Shown: positions 47,122-58,900 of the stretch, in pieces
Layout: every line of letters begins with the position of its first letter
Numbering within the stretch: position 1 is the stretch's first letter
Source of the DNA: Epiperipatus broadwayi
Taxonomy: Eukaryota; Onychophora; Udeonychophora; Euonychophora; Peripatidae
Direction: 5' to 3'
Assembly (NCBI GenBank): GCA_028023455.1
Contig: JAQFVV010000013.1
Span: 4,900,001 to 4,964,000, forward strand
Length of the DNA stretch: 64,000 nucleotides
Notes under the pieces: model-generated
The model's database searches: none
Seen by the model: the letters and a program-made list of their open reading frames with translations, nothing else
What the model was told of the DNA's origin: nothing
Made by a program: the position numbers and the translations under genes

Positions 47122-49699
47122 TGTAACGGTCAGAAAACGTGTGACTCGTAAACATAGTGCAGAATTCGACCACCATACAGAACAGCAGCACCATCGAGTA
47201 GCGAAGCCACCCGTGGTACTGAGTTCGAACATAGTTTATCGGTTCCACAATACAATCCACGAAACAACGCATCTGATGCGACATTAGTAAATATTTCCTT
47301 AGGCACGGTGGTCAGGGATATGCAAGAGACTCATGATTTTATTCTCGAGTTAGCCAATAATCAAACTAATATTAATTAAACATTCATATTTACATAATCG
47401 AGGAAATATTATATAGAATGGGTATCGAATAAATGAAACGTAACTGCAGACATATAGTTTAAAATTATTTATTAATACATTTTAATAAAACAATAATTTA
47501 CTAATAATATTTTGTGGATTTAAAGCTTCAGTAGCGGGATTTGCAACATGATTATATTTTAAAGAATACATTTATTTATTTAGACATTATTTTATATTGA
47601 GGATTTCAGTAGCGGTATTTCCGATACTGTAATGTTTACAAAAGGAATACATTTATTTGAAGGCGTAATCTAGCTACCTAAAATTCTCGAGTAAGTATTT
47701 CTAATGCATGCCTTGGGGAATTTATACCTTTGCAATGCAAGAGTCTAAAGTATGGGTTATAAGAGTAATGGCAGACATATATTTATTTAATTAAAATATT
47801 TATTTATAACTAAGGGCAAACATTTATTTGAGAGTGAATTATGAAGATAATGCAGAGGCGGAGTGATATATAGAATAATAAAATTAAGTAAAGGAACACG
47901 TGGTACGCTTTAGAAAGGCGATATGGAATGGCAGTATATTGAAACTGCAATGCCGCGAATGAGTTTATAAGAATGTCGGGCTGGTCTCTGCCATCGGCCC
48001 GACGAAGTAAGGTGTCACATAAGCATAACCAGGGACAAGCGGTACGTGTCGCAATTTGCCGGCTGGCTGCATGACATTGTCAAATCCTACGGGAGCATTT
48101 ATTATGTCCGCTTGTGTAGGACGACGGGGGTTAATTTCAACCCTGAAGAATCCGGAATATTTACGGCGGAATAGATCATCGCGTCTCTAAAACGTAACAC
48201 ATGTATACTGTATAAACGATTATGATGAGATTTAAATAGATTTCTGACTCGGCCCTACATTATCAACATTTACTAAAGAACGTTGGTGACTCTCAAAGAA
48301 ATGTAATTTTCTGGAATTATTCATGATGATTTAGTAAATACAAAACATATATATAAATTGGGAATTATTATAACTAATACGTCAGCCATTTGCGAAGTAG
48401 TAGACCCCTGCATTACAATAAATGAAGCATTGAATGCGTGTCGATTTATATGAAAGTTAAGTTATTAAAGAAAGTAAATATTAATGAAAATTTGACACGC
48501 ATTCATTGTTTTAAGCGATCATAGATTTAAACTTTGAAAATTGAGACAATTATGAGCATGCAATAATTAAATAATAAATATAGATAAAATGTAGATTTTA
48601 GAAATACGCACCCAAGATAGAATGAGGTAAGCTAGATTAGTAGAGAAATTTACACATTAAATTAATTATTCAATTTTAGTTATACAAATGGTAGTTTTTA
48701 CATTTTATAATTTAGATAAGTAGTATGAAGAAGAGCTATAGCATATTATTAGAGTACTCTAGAGTTTGAACACAGACAGGTACCTGTTTTATAAGAAGTT
48801 TTCTGATTCCATTAGTTTAGCAGCAAAAAGTTCACGAGTGGCAAGTCTTTCTTGTATTTAGATATTTCATTTAATTTCATGGCAGCAGCAGCTTTTTCAT
48901 TTATTTCAGGCAGCAGATCTTCATGGTGAATTTATGACGGGCAATGGAAAGTTCAGCATCCGATAGGCCATCTCCCGATGGAGAATAATCTAGGTGCTTT
49001 ACTCGGTCATACCTTGGCAGGAACAAATTATTTTTATATTTTTGGAGACTCTCAGTGATCGAGAGCAAAGCTAAAGTTTAAGTGAATGTCTCCAGCAAGT
49101 CTAAGATGGCCTCTTTTTTTTATCTTGATCTTTCACATTTTTGTTAAGATATTTTTAGGTTCTACTTAATCTGCCCTGAGGATAATCAATGCATTTTGTT
49201 GGTTTTTAATTAAAGAAAGCTGCCGTTCTATTGTTTACATTTTACATTTACTAATTATATTTTGGGGAATTTTTCTTTAATTAATCTATTATCTATCACT
49301 GACCGATGCTTTTAAATTTCAAAAACAAAAAGGGAACATAAGATTATTTTAACTTTTAATTAAATATTACATCAGATATTTTTAGAATTATTATTAAATG
49401 AAATTTAAACAAAGCAATAAATACGAACTTTATAATCCAAAATAAATGATTAAAATTATACAAAATTATATAACTAAAAGAAATCTAAATTATATTATTT
49501 TATCCCTATTTATTGCGTTTAATTTGAGATCGAAATGTGTGCGTGTTTATGCTGAATTCTACATATATTTATACATTTTTAATATTGTTACACACACAAT
49601 TCGATACCAAAAGTTTAAATTTGGGCGGGATAGACCGGTTAGTGAGAGACGACAGAAAAAGGTGAAACTTAAGATTCGAATACGAATCTTACTGTTTCA
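47122..49699 (-). repeat. 5' LTR (right copy), 2578 bp
   Basis: Starts TGTAACGGTCAG and ends CTTACTGTTTCA on the plus strand. Read on the minus strand (sense), a TATA-like CTTATAAAC lies near 47965 and an AATAAA-type word follows in the next few hundred bases, so U3 is on the right and U5 on the left. It carries two degenerate copies of a TTCAGTAGCGG...TACATTTATTT unit at about 47525-47655. Confidence 0.85.
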
Positions 49700-49739
49700 T
49701 TATACAGGGTCAAGAATCTTTAAGCAACTATGACCAGAG

Positions 49740-52700
49740 AAACCTTTTGACCACTTTATCTTCCCTTTCCATTCCCCACACTAAGTTTTCCCATAATCTG
49801 CTCCATCCCATTTCATCAACATAATCTTTGTCAACCCCATGGCCTTCATATCTACCTCCCCCTTTTTTCCCAAATCCAGCATAAAACCCAATAGTCTATT
49901 TTCTATAGAATCACTTTGTTCATACTTATTCTTCCATAACTTCATTTTTTGTACCCTTTTTGCTTTCAAGTATTTACATTGAATTAACATATGCCTAATA
50001 TTTTCTATGCCTTCCTTACATAATTTGCAGACTAAATCACCCATATTTTTCCATTTATGTGTATATTCCATTGTTGCTAAAGATCCAGTTCGAGCCTTAA
50101 ACAATAAACTACTTTCCTTACTATTATCATAAACTAACTTGCACCCAATGTTCCGTTTACTTCTATATATATTTAAACTCTTTTTACTCTCCATACTAGT
50201 TCTCCATCTCTCCAACTCCCTATTCTTTATTAATGCATCTATTCTTCTATCCCATTCCTTACCATTATAACACTCAACAATCCTCCTAACACAATCATCC
50301 CATTTTTTGTACAAGTATACTGATATAAATTCTTTATCCAAATCTTCTGCATTCTACATTACCTTTCTCACCCATCTTGTTGCCTGCCCTTTACTCATAA
50401 CCCAATTAAATACTATTTTGGCTATTCTTTTATTATTCATAAACTGCAATCTACCAAACATTTTCATTTTGCTTTTTGCATCTCTCATATAAAAACCTGA
50501 CCATCCCATTTCTCCTTGAATTGCCTCCTTTGCAGGCCACACCTCTGCATCTAATGTATGTCTTCCTACTTACCTTTGTACTTTTTCTAAGTAATCGAAT
50601 ACCCCTTTACTAACACATAACACATCATTGCCATATGTTAACTCTGCTACTGCAACTCCCTTCCATACAATTCTAGCTACATCATATTTTATTATATGAA
50701 AACACTGTTAATTTCTTTATCAACCCCTTTCTTTTCTTTGCTTCATTTATCAATTTTTTTTCCCATTGAAATAGTAAGATTCGTATTCGAATCTTAAGTT
50801 TCACCTTTTTCTGTCGTCTCTCACTGACTGGTCTATCCTGCCCAAATTTAAACTTTTTGGTATCGAATTGTGTGTGTAGCAATATTAAAAATGTATAAAT
50901 ATATGTAGAATTCAGCATAAACACGCACACATTTCGATCTCAAATTAAAGGCAATAAATGGGGATAAAATAATATAATTTAGATTTCTTTTAGTTATATA
51001 ATTTTGTATAATTTTAATCATTTATTTTGGATTATAAAGTTCGTATTTATTGCTTTGTTTAAATTTCGTTTAATAATAATTCTAAAAAAATCTGATGTAA
51101 TATTTAATTAAAAGTTAAAATAATCTTATGTTCCCTTTTTGTTTTTGAAATTTAAAAGCATCGGTCAGTGATAGATAATAGATTAATTAAAGAAAAATTC
51201 CCCAAAATATAATTAGTAAATGTAAAATGTAAACAATAGAACGGCAGCTTTCTTTAATTAAAAACCAACAAAATGCATTGATTATCCTCAGGGCAGATTA
51301 AGTAGAACCTAAAAATACCTTAACAAAAATGTGAAGGATCAAGATAAAAAAAGAGGCCATCTTAGACTTGCTGGAGACATTCACTAAAACTTTAGCTTTG
51401 CTCTCGATCACTGAGAGTCTCCAAAAATAATAAAAATAATTTGTTCCTGCCAAGGTATGACCGAGTAAAGCACCTAGATTATTCTCCATCGGGAGATGGC
51501 CTATCGGATGTCGAACTTTCCATTGCCCATCATAAATTCACCATGAAGATCTGCTGCCTGAAATGAATGAGAAAGCTGCTGCTGCCGTGAAATTAAATGA
51601 ATTATCTAAATACAAGAAAGACTTGCCACTCGTGAACTTTTGCTGCTAAACTAATGGAATCAGAAAACTTCTTATAAAACAGGTACCTGTCTGTGTTCAA
51701 ACTCTAGAGTACTCTAATAATATGCTATAGCTTTTCTTCATACTACTTATCTAAATTATAAAATGTAAAAACTACCATATGTATAACTAAAACTGAATAA
51801 TTAACTTAATGTGTAAATTTCTCTACTAATCTAGCTTACCTCATTCTATCTTGGGTGCATATTTTAAAATCTACATTTTATCTATATTTATTATTTAATT
51901 ATTGCATGCTCATAATTATCTCAATTTTCAAAGTTTAAATCTATGATCGTTTGAAACAGTGAATGCGTGTCACATTTTCATTAATATGTACTTCATCGGG
52001 CTGAGGCAGAGACCAGCCTGACATTCTTATTTCCTTAATAACTTCACTTTCATATAAATCGACACGCATTCAGTGCATCATTTATTGTAATGCAGGGTCT
52101 ACTACTTCGCAAATGGCTGGCATATTAGTTGTAATAACTCCCAGTTTATATATGTTTTGTATTTATTAAATCTAATGAATAATTCTAGAAAATCACATTT
52201 CTTTGAGAGTCACCAACGTTCTTTAGTAACTGTTGATAATGTAGGGCCGAATTAGAAATCTATTTAAATCTTACCATAATCGTTTATACTTATACCTGTG
52301 TTACGTTTTATAGACGCGATGATCTATTCCGCCGTAAATATTCCGGATTCTTCAGGGTTGAAATTAACCCCAGTCGTCCTACACAAGCGGGCATAATGGG
52401 TGCTCCCGTAGGATTTGACAATGTCATGCAGCCAGCCGGAAAAACTGCGACACGGACCGCTTGTCCCTGGTTATGCTTATGTGACACCTTACTTCGTCGG
52501 GCCGAGGCAGAGACCAGCCCGATACTCTTATAAACCCATTCGCGGCATTGCAGTTTCAATATACTGCCACTCCATATCGCCTTTCTAAAGCGTACCACGT
52601 GTTCCTTTACTTAGTTTTATTATTCTAAACATATCACTCCGCCTCTGCATTATCTGCATAATTCACTCTCAAATAAATGTTTGCCCTTAGTTATAAATAA

Positions 52701-54200
52701 ATATTTTAATTAAATAAATATATGTCTGCCATTACTCTTATAACCCATACTTTAGACTCTTGCATTGCAAAGGTATAAATCCCTCCAGGCATGCATTAGA
52801 AATACTCACTCGAGAATTTTAGGTAGCTAGATTACGCCTTCAAATAAATGTATTCCTTTTGTAAACATTACAGTATCGGAAATACCGCTACTGAAATCCT
52901 CAATATAAAATAATGTCTAAATAAATAAATGTATTCTTTAAAATATAATCATGTCGCAAATCCCGCTACTGAAGCTGTTAGTCCATAAAATATTATTAGT
53001 AAATGATTTTATTAAAATGTATTAATAAATAATTTTAAACTATACGTCTGCAGTTACGTTTCATTTATTCGATACCCATTCTATATAATATTTCCTCGAT
53101 TATGTAAATATGAATGTTTAATTAATATTAGTTTGGTTATTGGCTAACTCGAGAATAAAATCATGAGTCTCTTGCATATCCCTGACCACCGTGCCTAAGG
53201 AAATATTTACTAATGTCGCATCAGATGCGTTGTTTCGTGGATTGTATTGTGGAACCGATAAACTATGTTCGAACTCAGTACCACGGGTGGCTTCGCTACT
53301 CGATGGTGCTGCTGTTCTGTATGGTGGTCGAATTCTGCACTATGTTTACGAGTCACACGTTTTCTGACCGTTACCCCATTCAGCCAAGCAATTTTTCTGA
53401 GTACTTAAGATGATTCCCAAATAACTATATCTATTCACCACACTTAACTTTATATCCCTCAAGTCCTCTCTTTCCCCAGTCTTAACCATCATTATATTTG
53501 ATTTTTCTTCACTAAATTTAATCCCCATCTCTTTACTTACCCTTGCGCATGTCCTCAGCATAATTTCCATATCTTATCTTCTTTCTGCACACAAAAAGAC
53601 ATCTTCCACAAAAAAAAAAAAAGACCAGACAAAGTATATACTTCCTTGCCACCTATTAATGATATCTCTATCCCTCTTCCTAGTCTTTCTATTGCTCTCC
53701 CCATTTCACTCAAATACAACAAAAACAAAATAGGTGACAGAGGGCATCCTTGCCTTAGTCCCACCCCATTTTTAACTTTAACTGATTCTATATCCCCAAT
53801 TGATATGTATAGTAATTATTTTCATATAATTTCTTAATAATATCCAGTAAAGCTTCATCCATTCCCAAATTTGCTAAACTTACCTATAATCTATTTCTAT
53901 CTATCTATTCTATCATACGCTTTCTCTATATCTATAAAACTCATATATAACTGTCTACTTGAATTCCTACTCACATCCATAAGTTGTGTAACTACAAATA
54001 AACTATCTCCTATATGCCTATCTAATCTAAAATCTCCTTGCATTCCCCCATTACATTATTTTCTTCCATCCATTTTGCAAATCTTCCAGCCACCATATGT
54101 GAGAAAACTTTATATAAAACTGATGTTACCGCTATAGGTCTATAATTATTTAACTTTTGTTGCATAGCAACAACGCCATCAATCGGCGTGCCCGGCTAAT
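49740..54200 (-). pseudogene. LINE ORF2 (RT to C-terminal zinc knuckle), split by a solo LTR
   Basis: Minus-strand translation outside the insert 50767-53375 gives a continuous LINE ORF2. NYRPIAVTSV lies at about 54150 (first RT block), then FIDIEKAYDRI at about 53930. GLRQGCPLSPILFLLYL follows at about 53760-53710. The palm is damaged: SGLFF runs into an A/T tract where ADD is expected, about 53600. EKSNIMMVKT and YSYLGI lie at about 53500-53420. Beyond the insert are WEKKLINEAKKRKGL, EAIQGEMGWSGF (about 50520) and a terminal CKLC-H-C knuckle (CKLCKEG...HMLIQC, about 50030-49990), with the stop near 49781. No endonuclease is present (5' truncated). Frameshifts and the loss of ADD kill it. 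The clade resembles I/Jockey-like LINEs; this is uncertain. Confidence 0.8.
50767..53375 (+). mobile_element. Solo LTR of the gag-only family, inverted relative to 40-49 kb
   Basis: Reverse complement of the LTRs at 40213 and 47122 over their full length (2609 bp). Flanked by CCAT at 50763-50766 and 53376-53379, a 4-bp duplication inside LINE coding sequence. The outer end is TTACC instead of TTACA, so the terminal CA is mutated. It contains an extra segment of about 39 bp at about 51990-52028 not found in the other copies. Confidence 0.85.
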
Positions 54201-54594
54201 GTTTGATATTTTTCTTTCCCTAATTTTAAAGATATATATATACATGATCTAAATATACTAATATATATATGACATATATATTGCATCCATCACAATATAT
54301 ATATACGACCAAAATTATTTATCTACATAACTTTTTTTACTATTTCAATCCATAAAACTGGTTCTATCAGGAAATGCAATTAAATGAAAAGTTATCAGAA
54401 AATTAAAATTTATTTTAAAATCCGATAAACAATCCTAAAGGTTACCCCCCACCCCCATCCTTTTACAGCTGATAAACACTTCAAAAAATTTTATTAATAG
54501 AAAAAAAATAATTTATTAATTAAATTTTTTAAATATTTGATTGAATATAAGTGTAATTTATATACTGTACTTGGAATTTTCGATGCAATTATAT
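54201..54594. other. No gene recognised
   Basis: TA-rich sequence with TATATA clusters and a C-run near 54445; nothing else. Confidence 0.4.
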
Positions 54595-54985
54595 AAGGGA
54601 TTTGAACACAGACTTTCAAGCTCTTTCAACTATCAGCTCTATCTCAATACCCACGACCATACACATGTGTAAAAGTTAAATGGTCTTCAATACATGTATT
54701 TCTGCTGAGCCAACATTCATCAGTTGGTCCAGATGAGAGGTCAGAATGACTTAAGATCAGCATGGGCATGACAATAATATTGGCACCAACAGGGGATTTG
54801 GGCGTTCCATCATCAGATTTTCAATAATATGGATAGTTAAAGAGTTGGGGGGGATAGAATAGATTGAAGCATGTCCATAAAAGTTCGAAGATTCGCGTGT
54901 GTGTGGTCATGTGTATCAGTTGTATGAGATACAGCAGATAGCTGAATGAGCTTAAAAATATGTGTCCACCCCTTATAAAATTAAG
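54595..54985. repeat. Diverged inverted repeat with hammerhead-like core
   Basis: 54595-54690 and 54880-54985 are imperfect reverse complements (GGTCATGTGTAT; GAGATA...GATAG.TGAA; AAGGGG ends). Near the left arm, on the minus strand at 54699-54723, stand CUGAUGA, A, stem UGUU/AGCA with loop GGCUC, then GAAA and the palindrome AUACAUGUAU. It is related to the inverted repeat at 31640-31916. Confidence 0.55.
54699..54723 (-). ncRNA. Hammerhead-like core
   Basis: Catalytic boxes CUGAUGA and GAAA are both intact with a 4-bp stem II (one wobble). One extra A sits between the core and stem II. Stem III could be the palindrome after GAAA, but a GUC or GUA triplet is not clearly placed, so activity is uncertain. 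Confidence 0.4.
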
Positions 54986-56229
54986 TAAACATTTTTCAAA
55001 AGTTTTGTACTAAACAATTGATTTTTTTTTTTTTTTTGAAAAAAAGTTAAGTAAGATATTTATTACATTAGATTAACAAATTATTCGTTAAACTCTCTAA
55101 AAAAAAAGAGAGAGAGGAGAGGTTAACCTATAGAAATTATTTATTTTAATTAGATCCATAATTTAATTGTTAATTTTTTGATGACTTTTCATTTAGCTGT
55201 ATTTTTGTTGAAAATCTAGTCCTCTAGTTAAAACCATAAAAATAAAAAACTGCTGTATAAACAAGTATTTTTTTTTCTCTTTTAGATAGTGAAATCATGA
55301 TATATGCTGTGCCAATATATAACTACTTCAATTATATACTATCAAAAAAAAAAAGTATATAAAACAAAAAAATAAACCCATTAAAATTTAAGAAATTTTA
55401 TGATTCTCCATTACACGTAGCACTTTTTTTTCCATCTTAATAAAGCATTATCGCTAAATTTAATAGTCTCAAATGTAATATAATCTTAAGACTTTTGTGA
55501 TTTCATTTATTGAACATGTTTCCTTCAGATTAAATTATTTGAAAGAACTTCACCCCCCCCCTTCCCAAATTTGATGTAACTTGTTTAATAAAATGGTTTT
55601 TAAAAGTAAAGCTGGAAACTTTACAAAATTTAAGAGAATTCATACTTATTTTAGATGATAAAATTTAATAGTTGGGGGGGGGGGTATACTGCAAAGTGGG
55701 CTGTATGTAAAAAAAGAGAATCAACTATCAGAGAAATAATGAAAACCTATATGCATATTTATGTCACTGTTATTTGTGCTCTAAAATGGCTAAAGCTGTA
55801 ATCATGTTAAAAGATAATTTTTTGGTATAGCATTTAAAAATGTAGATGGTAAAACCTTCTGTGGATGTTATAGTATAGAATTAAAAAGCTTCAAGTCTAT
55901 ATGAGTTTATCTGAAAAGGATAACTCCAAATAAGGATATAAGTTTATAGATTTCAAAGTTAATAAGAGTTAACCATCAACAAAAAGGCTACTGCTACGTA
56001 TAAAATAAGAAAAAAATACTGAAGGAAAAATATATCATGCAGAAAAAACACTTATTTGGATGAAACTAATTTATTCTGTTAATGTAAAATAAGTTATTAT
56101 TACTTGAGAGAATGTGAATCAATAAACTACACATACAGTAAATCTAGTATGTAATGTGTTCTTCCAAATTATTATTAATAATTACAATATTATTCTTTAA
56201 AATTTTTATGTATACTATAAAGTTAAAAG
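54986..56229. other. A+T-rich DNA, no gene recognised
   Basis: Includes a C-run at about 55552 and a G-run at about 55676, 125 bp apart. No ORF of note. The end may contain the unrecognisable 5' part of the RTE LINE that follows. Confidence 0.4.
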
Positions 56230-56992
56230 TATTAATAATGTTCTTAATAAAGTCAACACAAGAAGTGATCATTGATTAGCGAGGTATAAAACACCTGTTA
56301 ATAAAAAACTAGAGAGAAAAATTATTAAGAAAAACCATCAAATGAATTTAAATTAGAACTTAGCAAATCATTCTAAAATATTAACAGATTTTTAAAAATG
56401 ATTCATATTTGAATGAAATCAATAAGGTAACTGATACATTATTAAGAACTGCAATAAAGATAGCTGCACAAAAAAGCAGCAATCGAGTACAATTTCTACT
56501 GAGACAATAATTTATTAAAGAAAAAAGAAATCTGAGAATAGATAAAAATGATCCATTAAAAAGGATTGAATATCTAAAATTTTGTAAAATGATATGAAAA
56601 AGAGTTAATAACAATATAAAAAATATAATTGTGAATTAGCAAGGAAAGCTAAAGAAGAAAATAAAAAATATCAAAATCATGTAAACAATTTATTGGCTAT
56701 TGATAGAAAAGTTATTTCTGAAATAAGAAAATATGGAACAATTATTAAAAAAAAAAAGCTGATAACATGAAATGTTTGGAATATACCCTACAATTACAAC
56801 ATTGTTTGAATTCCCCAGAATTTTAAATGAAGAAGTGAGACATGCAATAAAATCCAAGCAGTGTAATTATAATCAATATATTAAAAATATTAAAACAGGC
56901 AAAACTCACTATACGTATTGCCCACACAGCAAACTAGAGTAATCAATGGATGCCAGAAGGCTTGTGCATAAAATCCCCATCTAGTGCCTACT

Positions 56993-57051
56993 CATTCAAT
57001 ATCCACAGACTAGTTTCTGGCTTGTGGCCTTTGTCAGTGAGGAGCCTTGGA
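56993..57051 (-). ncRNA. Hammerhead ribozyme, unit 1, core mutated
   Basis: Same fold as the other two units but the core reads CUGACAA instead of CUGAUGA, so the essential G8 is lost. Predicted inactive. Stem II GGC/GCC, GAAA and ACUAGUC are intact. Confidence 0.7.
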
Positions 57052-57448
57052 TCTGAGAGCACTGCACCTAGATCTTAGGATCTAATGCAACCCTCCAGCA
57101 ACCACCTTTTATCTCCATTTAACTACAAAACTATGAGTCTTAAACTGAAAATACCTTAATGTTTTCAATCCAAGCCCATAAGCTTATATAGTCATATGGG
57201 TCTGAACCCAGTTCAGTACCCATACATTTTGGTGTCTTTGGTTTTTTAATAACCAAAGCCACCACTATCCTATTAGGCAGGATTGGTTTTAAGCCAATAA
57301 ACATCACATGACCACCACCTCTTATGCTTGTGTATAACTGTTGTTAAAACAGGCAAAACTCACTATACGTATTGCCATACACAGTAAGCTAGAGTAATCA
57401 ATGGATGCCAGAAGGCTTGTGCATAAAATCCCCATCTAGTGCCTACTC

Positions 57449-57507
57449 ATCCAATATTCCCAGACTAGTTTCTGGCTTGTGGCCTTCATCAGTGAGGAGC
57501 CTTGGAT
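57449..57507 (-). ncRNA. Hammerhead ribozyme, unit 2
   Basis: Core CUGAUGA, stem II GGC-CACAA-GCC, GAAA, palindromic stem III ACUAGU and cleavage triplet GUC are all intact. Stem I pairs UCCUCA with UGGGAA (one mismatch) and the outer helix AUCCA/UGGAU is kept. Confidence 0.75.
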
Positions 57508-58054
57508 CTGAGAGCACTGCATCTAGATCTTAGAATCTAATGCAACCCTCCAGAAACCACTATTTACAAAACTATGAGTCTTAAACTGAAAACACCTTAA
57601 TGTTTTCAATCCAAGCCCATTAGCTTATATAGTCATATGGGTCGGAACCCAGTTCAGTATCCATACATTTTGGTGTCTTTGGTTCTTTAATAACCATAAC
57701 CATCACTATCCTATTAAGCAGGATTGTGTGTGGCAATACGTATAGTGAGTTTTGCTGTTTTAACAACAGTTATACACAAGCATAAGAGGTGGTGGTCATG
57801 TGATGTTTATTGGCTTAAAACCGATCTTGCCTAATAGGATAGTGGTGGTTATGGTTATTAATGAACCAAAGACACCAAAATGTATGGGTACTGAACTGGG
57901 TTCAGACCCATATGACTATATAAGCTAATGGGCTTGGATTGAAAACATTAAGGTGTTTTCAGTTTAAGACTCACAGTTTTGTAGTTAAATGGAGATAAAA
58001 GGTGGTTGCTGGAGGGTTGCATTAGATCCTAAGATCTAGGTGCAGTGCTCTCAG

Positions 58055-58113
58055 ATCCAAGGCTCCTCACTGATGAAGGCCACAAGCCAGAAACTAGTCT
58101 GGGGATACTGGAT
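58055..58113 (+). ncRNA. Hammerhead ribozyme, type I, unit 3
   Basis: Outer stem I is AUCCA (58055-58059) with UGGAU (58109-58113). Inner stem I is UCCUCA (58064-58069) with UGGGGA (58100-58105), six pairs including one G-U. The core CUGAUGA is at 58070-58076. Stem II GGC/GCC (58078-58080, 58086-58088) is preceded by an A-A mismatch, and GAAA is at 58090-58093. Stem III is only the self-complementary ACUAGU, so cleavage probably needs a dimer, as in Penelope and retrozyme hammerheads. Predicted cut after C58099 (GUC). Confidence 0.8.
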
Positions 58114-58900
58114 GAGTAGGCACTAGATGGAGATTTTGTGCACAAGCCTTCTGACATCCATTGATTACTCTAGCTTGCGTGTGTGGCATTACGTTTTGTG
58201 AGTTTTGCCTGTTTTAACAACACATACACAAGCATAAGAGATGGTGGTCATGTGATGTTTATTGGCTTATATGAAAAGAGAGTGAAGAAATAAAAAAAAT
58301 ATTGACAAAGTTATATGCCTTTAAATGATAAATATGCATGATTGGAAGGATGCATTATTAATAGTGATATTTTAAAAAGATGGTAAGGAAGATACCAGAA
58401 ACTATAGAAGAAGAAGAGGAAGGAGAAAAAGAAAAAATGAGGAAGAAGATAAAGAGGAAGAAATATGTCTACAAATCTTGTATTTAACAAATGTGTTTTA
58501 TCAATTCTCAGTTATGAATTTGAGATTTTGAATATTTAAAAGACTAGCAATGCAGAGACTTCAAAACACTAAAAAATATGGAGATATATATGTTGGAAGT
58601 AAGACAAAGGACTGAAAACAAAATATATGGGTGAGAGAACAAACAGATATTACTAACGTTATTGAAATAATTAGAGACTTGAATGGAAGTTGGGCTGGAC
58701 ACATTGCTAGAAAAGATGATAATAAATAAACAGTTGAAATCTTAAACTACATCCCAAGAAATTGTAAAATACTTAGAAATAATAACAAGTGAGATGGATA
58801 AAAAATTGTATTGGAGTGAAAGTGGAGAAGAGAGACTAGAGATTAGAAAAACTGGATTAAACTTGAAGAGATCTTTGCTCTGCAGTGGATCAATAATGGT

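Larger units (their letters stand above)
40213..49699 (-). mobile_element. Complete gag-only LTR retrotransposon (non-autonomous)
   Basis: The two LTRs (left 40213-44850, right 47122-49699) are direct repeats, and the whole is flanked by TTAT at 40209-40212 and 49700-49703, a 4-bp target duplication. On the minus strand the order is 5' LTR (right copy), primer-binding site, one intact gag gene (45323-46450), polypurine-rich tract, 3' LTR (left copy). The internal region is only 2.27 kb and has no protease, reverse transcriptase or integrase. The left LTR is inflated by a nested solo LTR; without it both LTRs are about 2.57 kb. LTR copies differ by a few per cent by eye. It must have used enzymes from another element. 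Confidence 0.85.
56889..58271. mobile_element. Retrozyme-like array of 456-bp hammerhead units
   Basis: Five pieces: two head-to-tail units on the minus strand (56889-57344, 456 bp; 57345-57726, truncated), then on the plus strand a 35-bp unit end, one full unit (57762-58218, 457 bp) and a 50-bp start of the next. Each full unit starts near ACAACAGTTATACACAAGC and ends GTTTTGCCTGTTTTA in its own sense. Each has one hammerhead about 120 bp from its end and no ORF. The layout is that of Penelope-like terminal repeats or animal retrozymes, which are transcribed, self-cleaved and circularised before reinsertion by another element's enzymes. It sits inside an RTE LINE. Confidence 0.75.
56230..58900 (+). 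pseudogene. RTE-type LINE relic, interrupted by the ribozyme repeat array
   Basis: Plus-strand pieces outside 56889-58271 read as one RTE-like LINE. The linker after the endonuclease includes TLLRTAIKIAAQK and RNLRIDKNDPLKRIEYL (about 56435-56570). NEEVRHAIKSKQ at 56830-56865 corresponds to 'EEVxxAxxxMKxGK'. After the array come EEIKKILTKLYAF (58277-58315) and DWKDALLIVIF (about 58336-58370), the block before 'NYRPIS'. The RT core is then lost and partly replaced by a purine-rich tract (58405-58465). The C-terminal block is REQTDITNVIEIIRDLNGSWAGHIARKDDN (shown here in pieces: VIEIIRDLNGSW, AGHIARKDDN) at about 58635-58725. That 'WAGHIARxxDNRW' tail is characteristic of RTE LINEs. Many stops; dead. 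Confidence 0.65.

Noticed and set aside
47030-47287. 60- to 85-codon frames at LTR ends (40121-40470, 47030-47287, 53213-53413)
   Set aside because: The same peptide recurs only because the LTR is repeated; it runs out of the LTR into unrelated flanks, and no family is recognised.
55552-55683. C-run and G-run 125 bp apart as inverted ends of a mobile element
   Set aside because: Only the homopolymers match; no further inverted similarity or target duplication.
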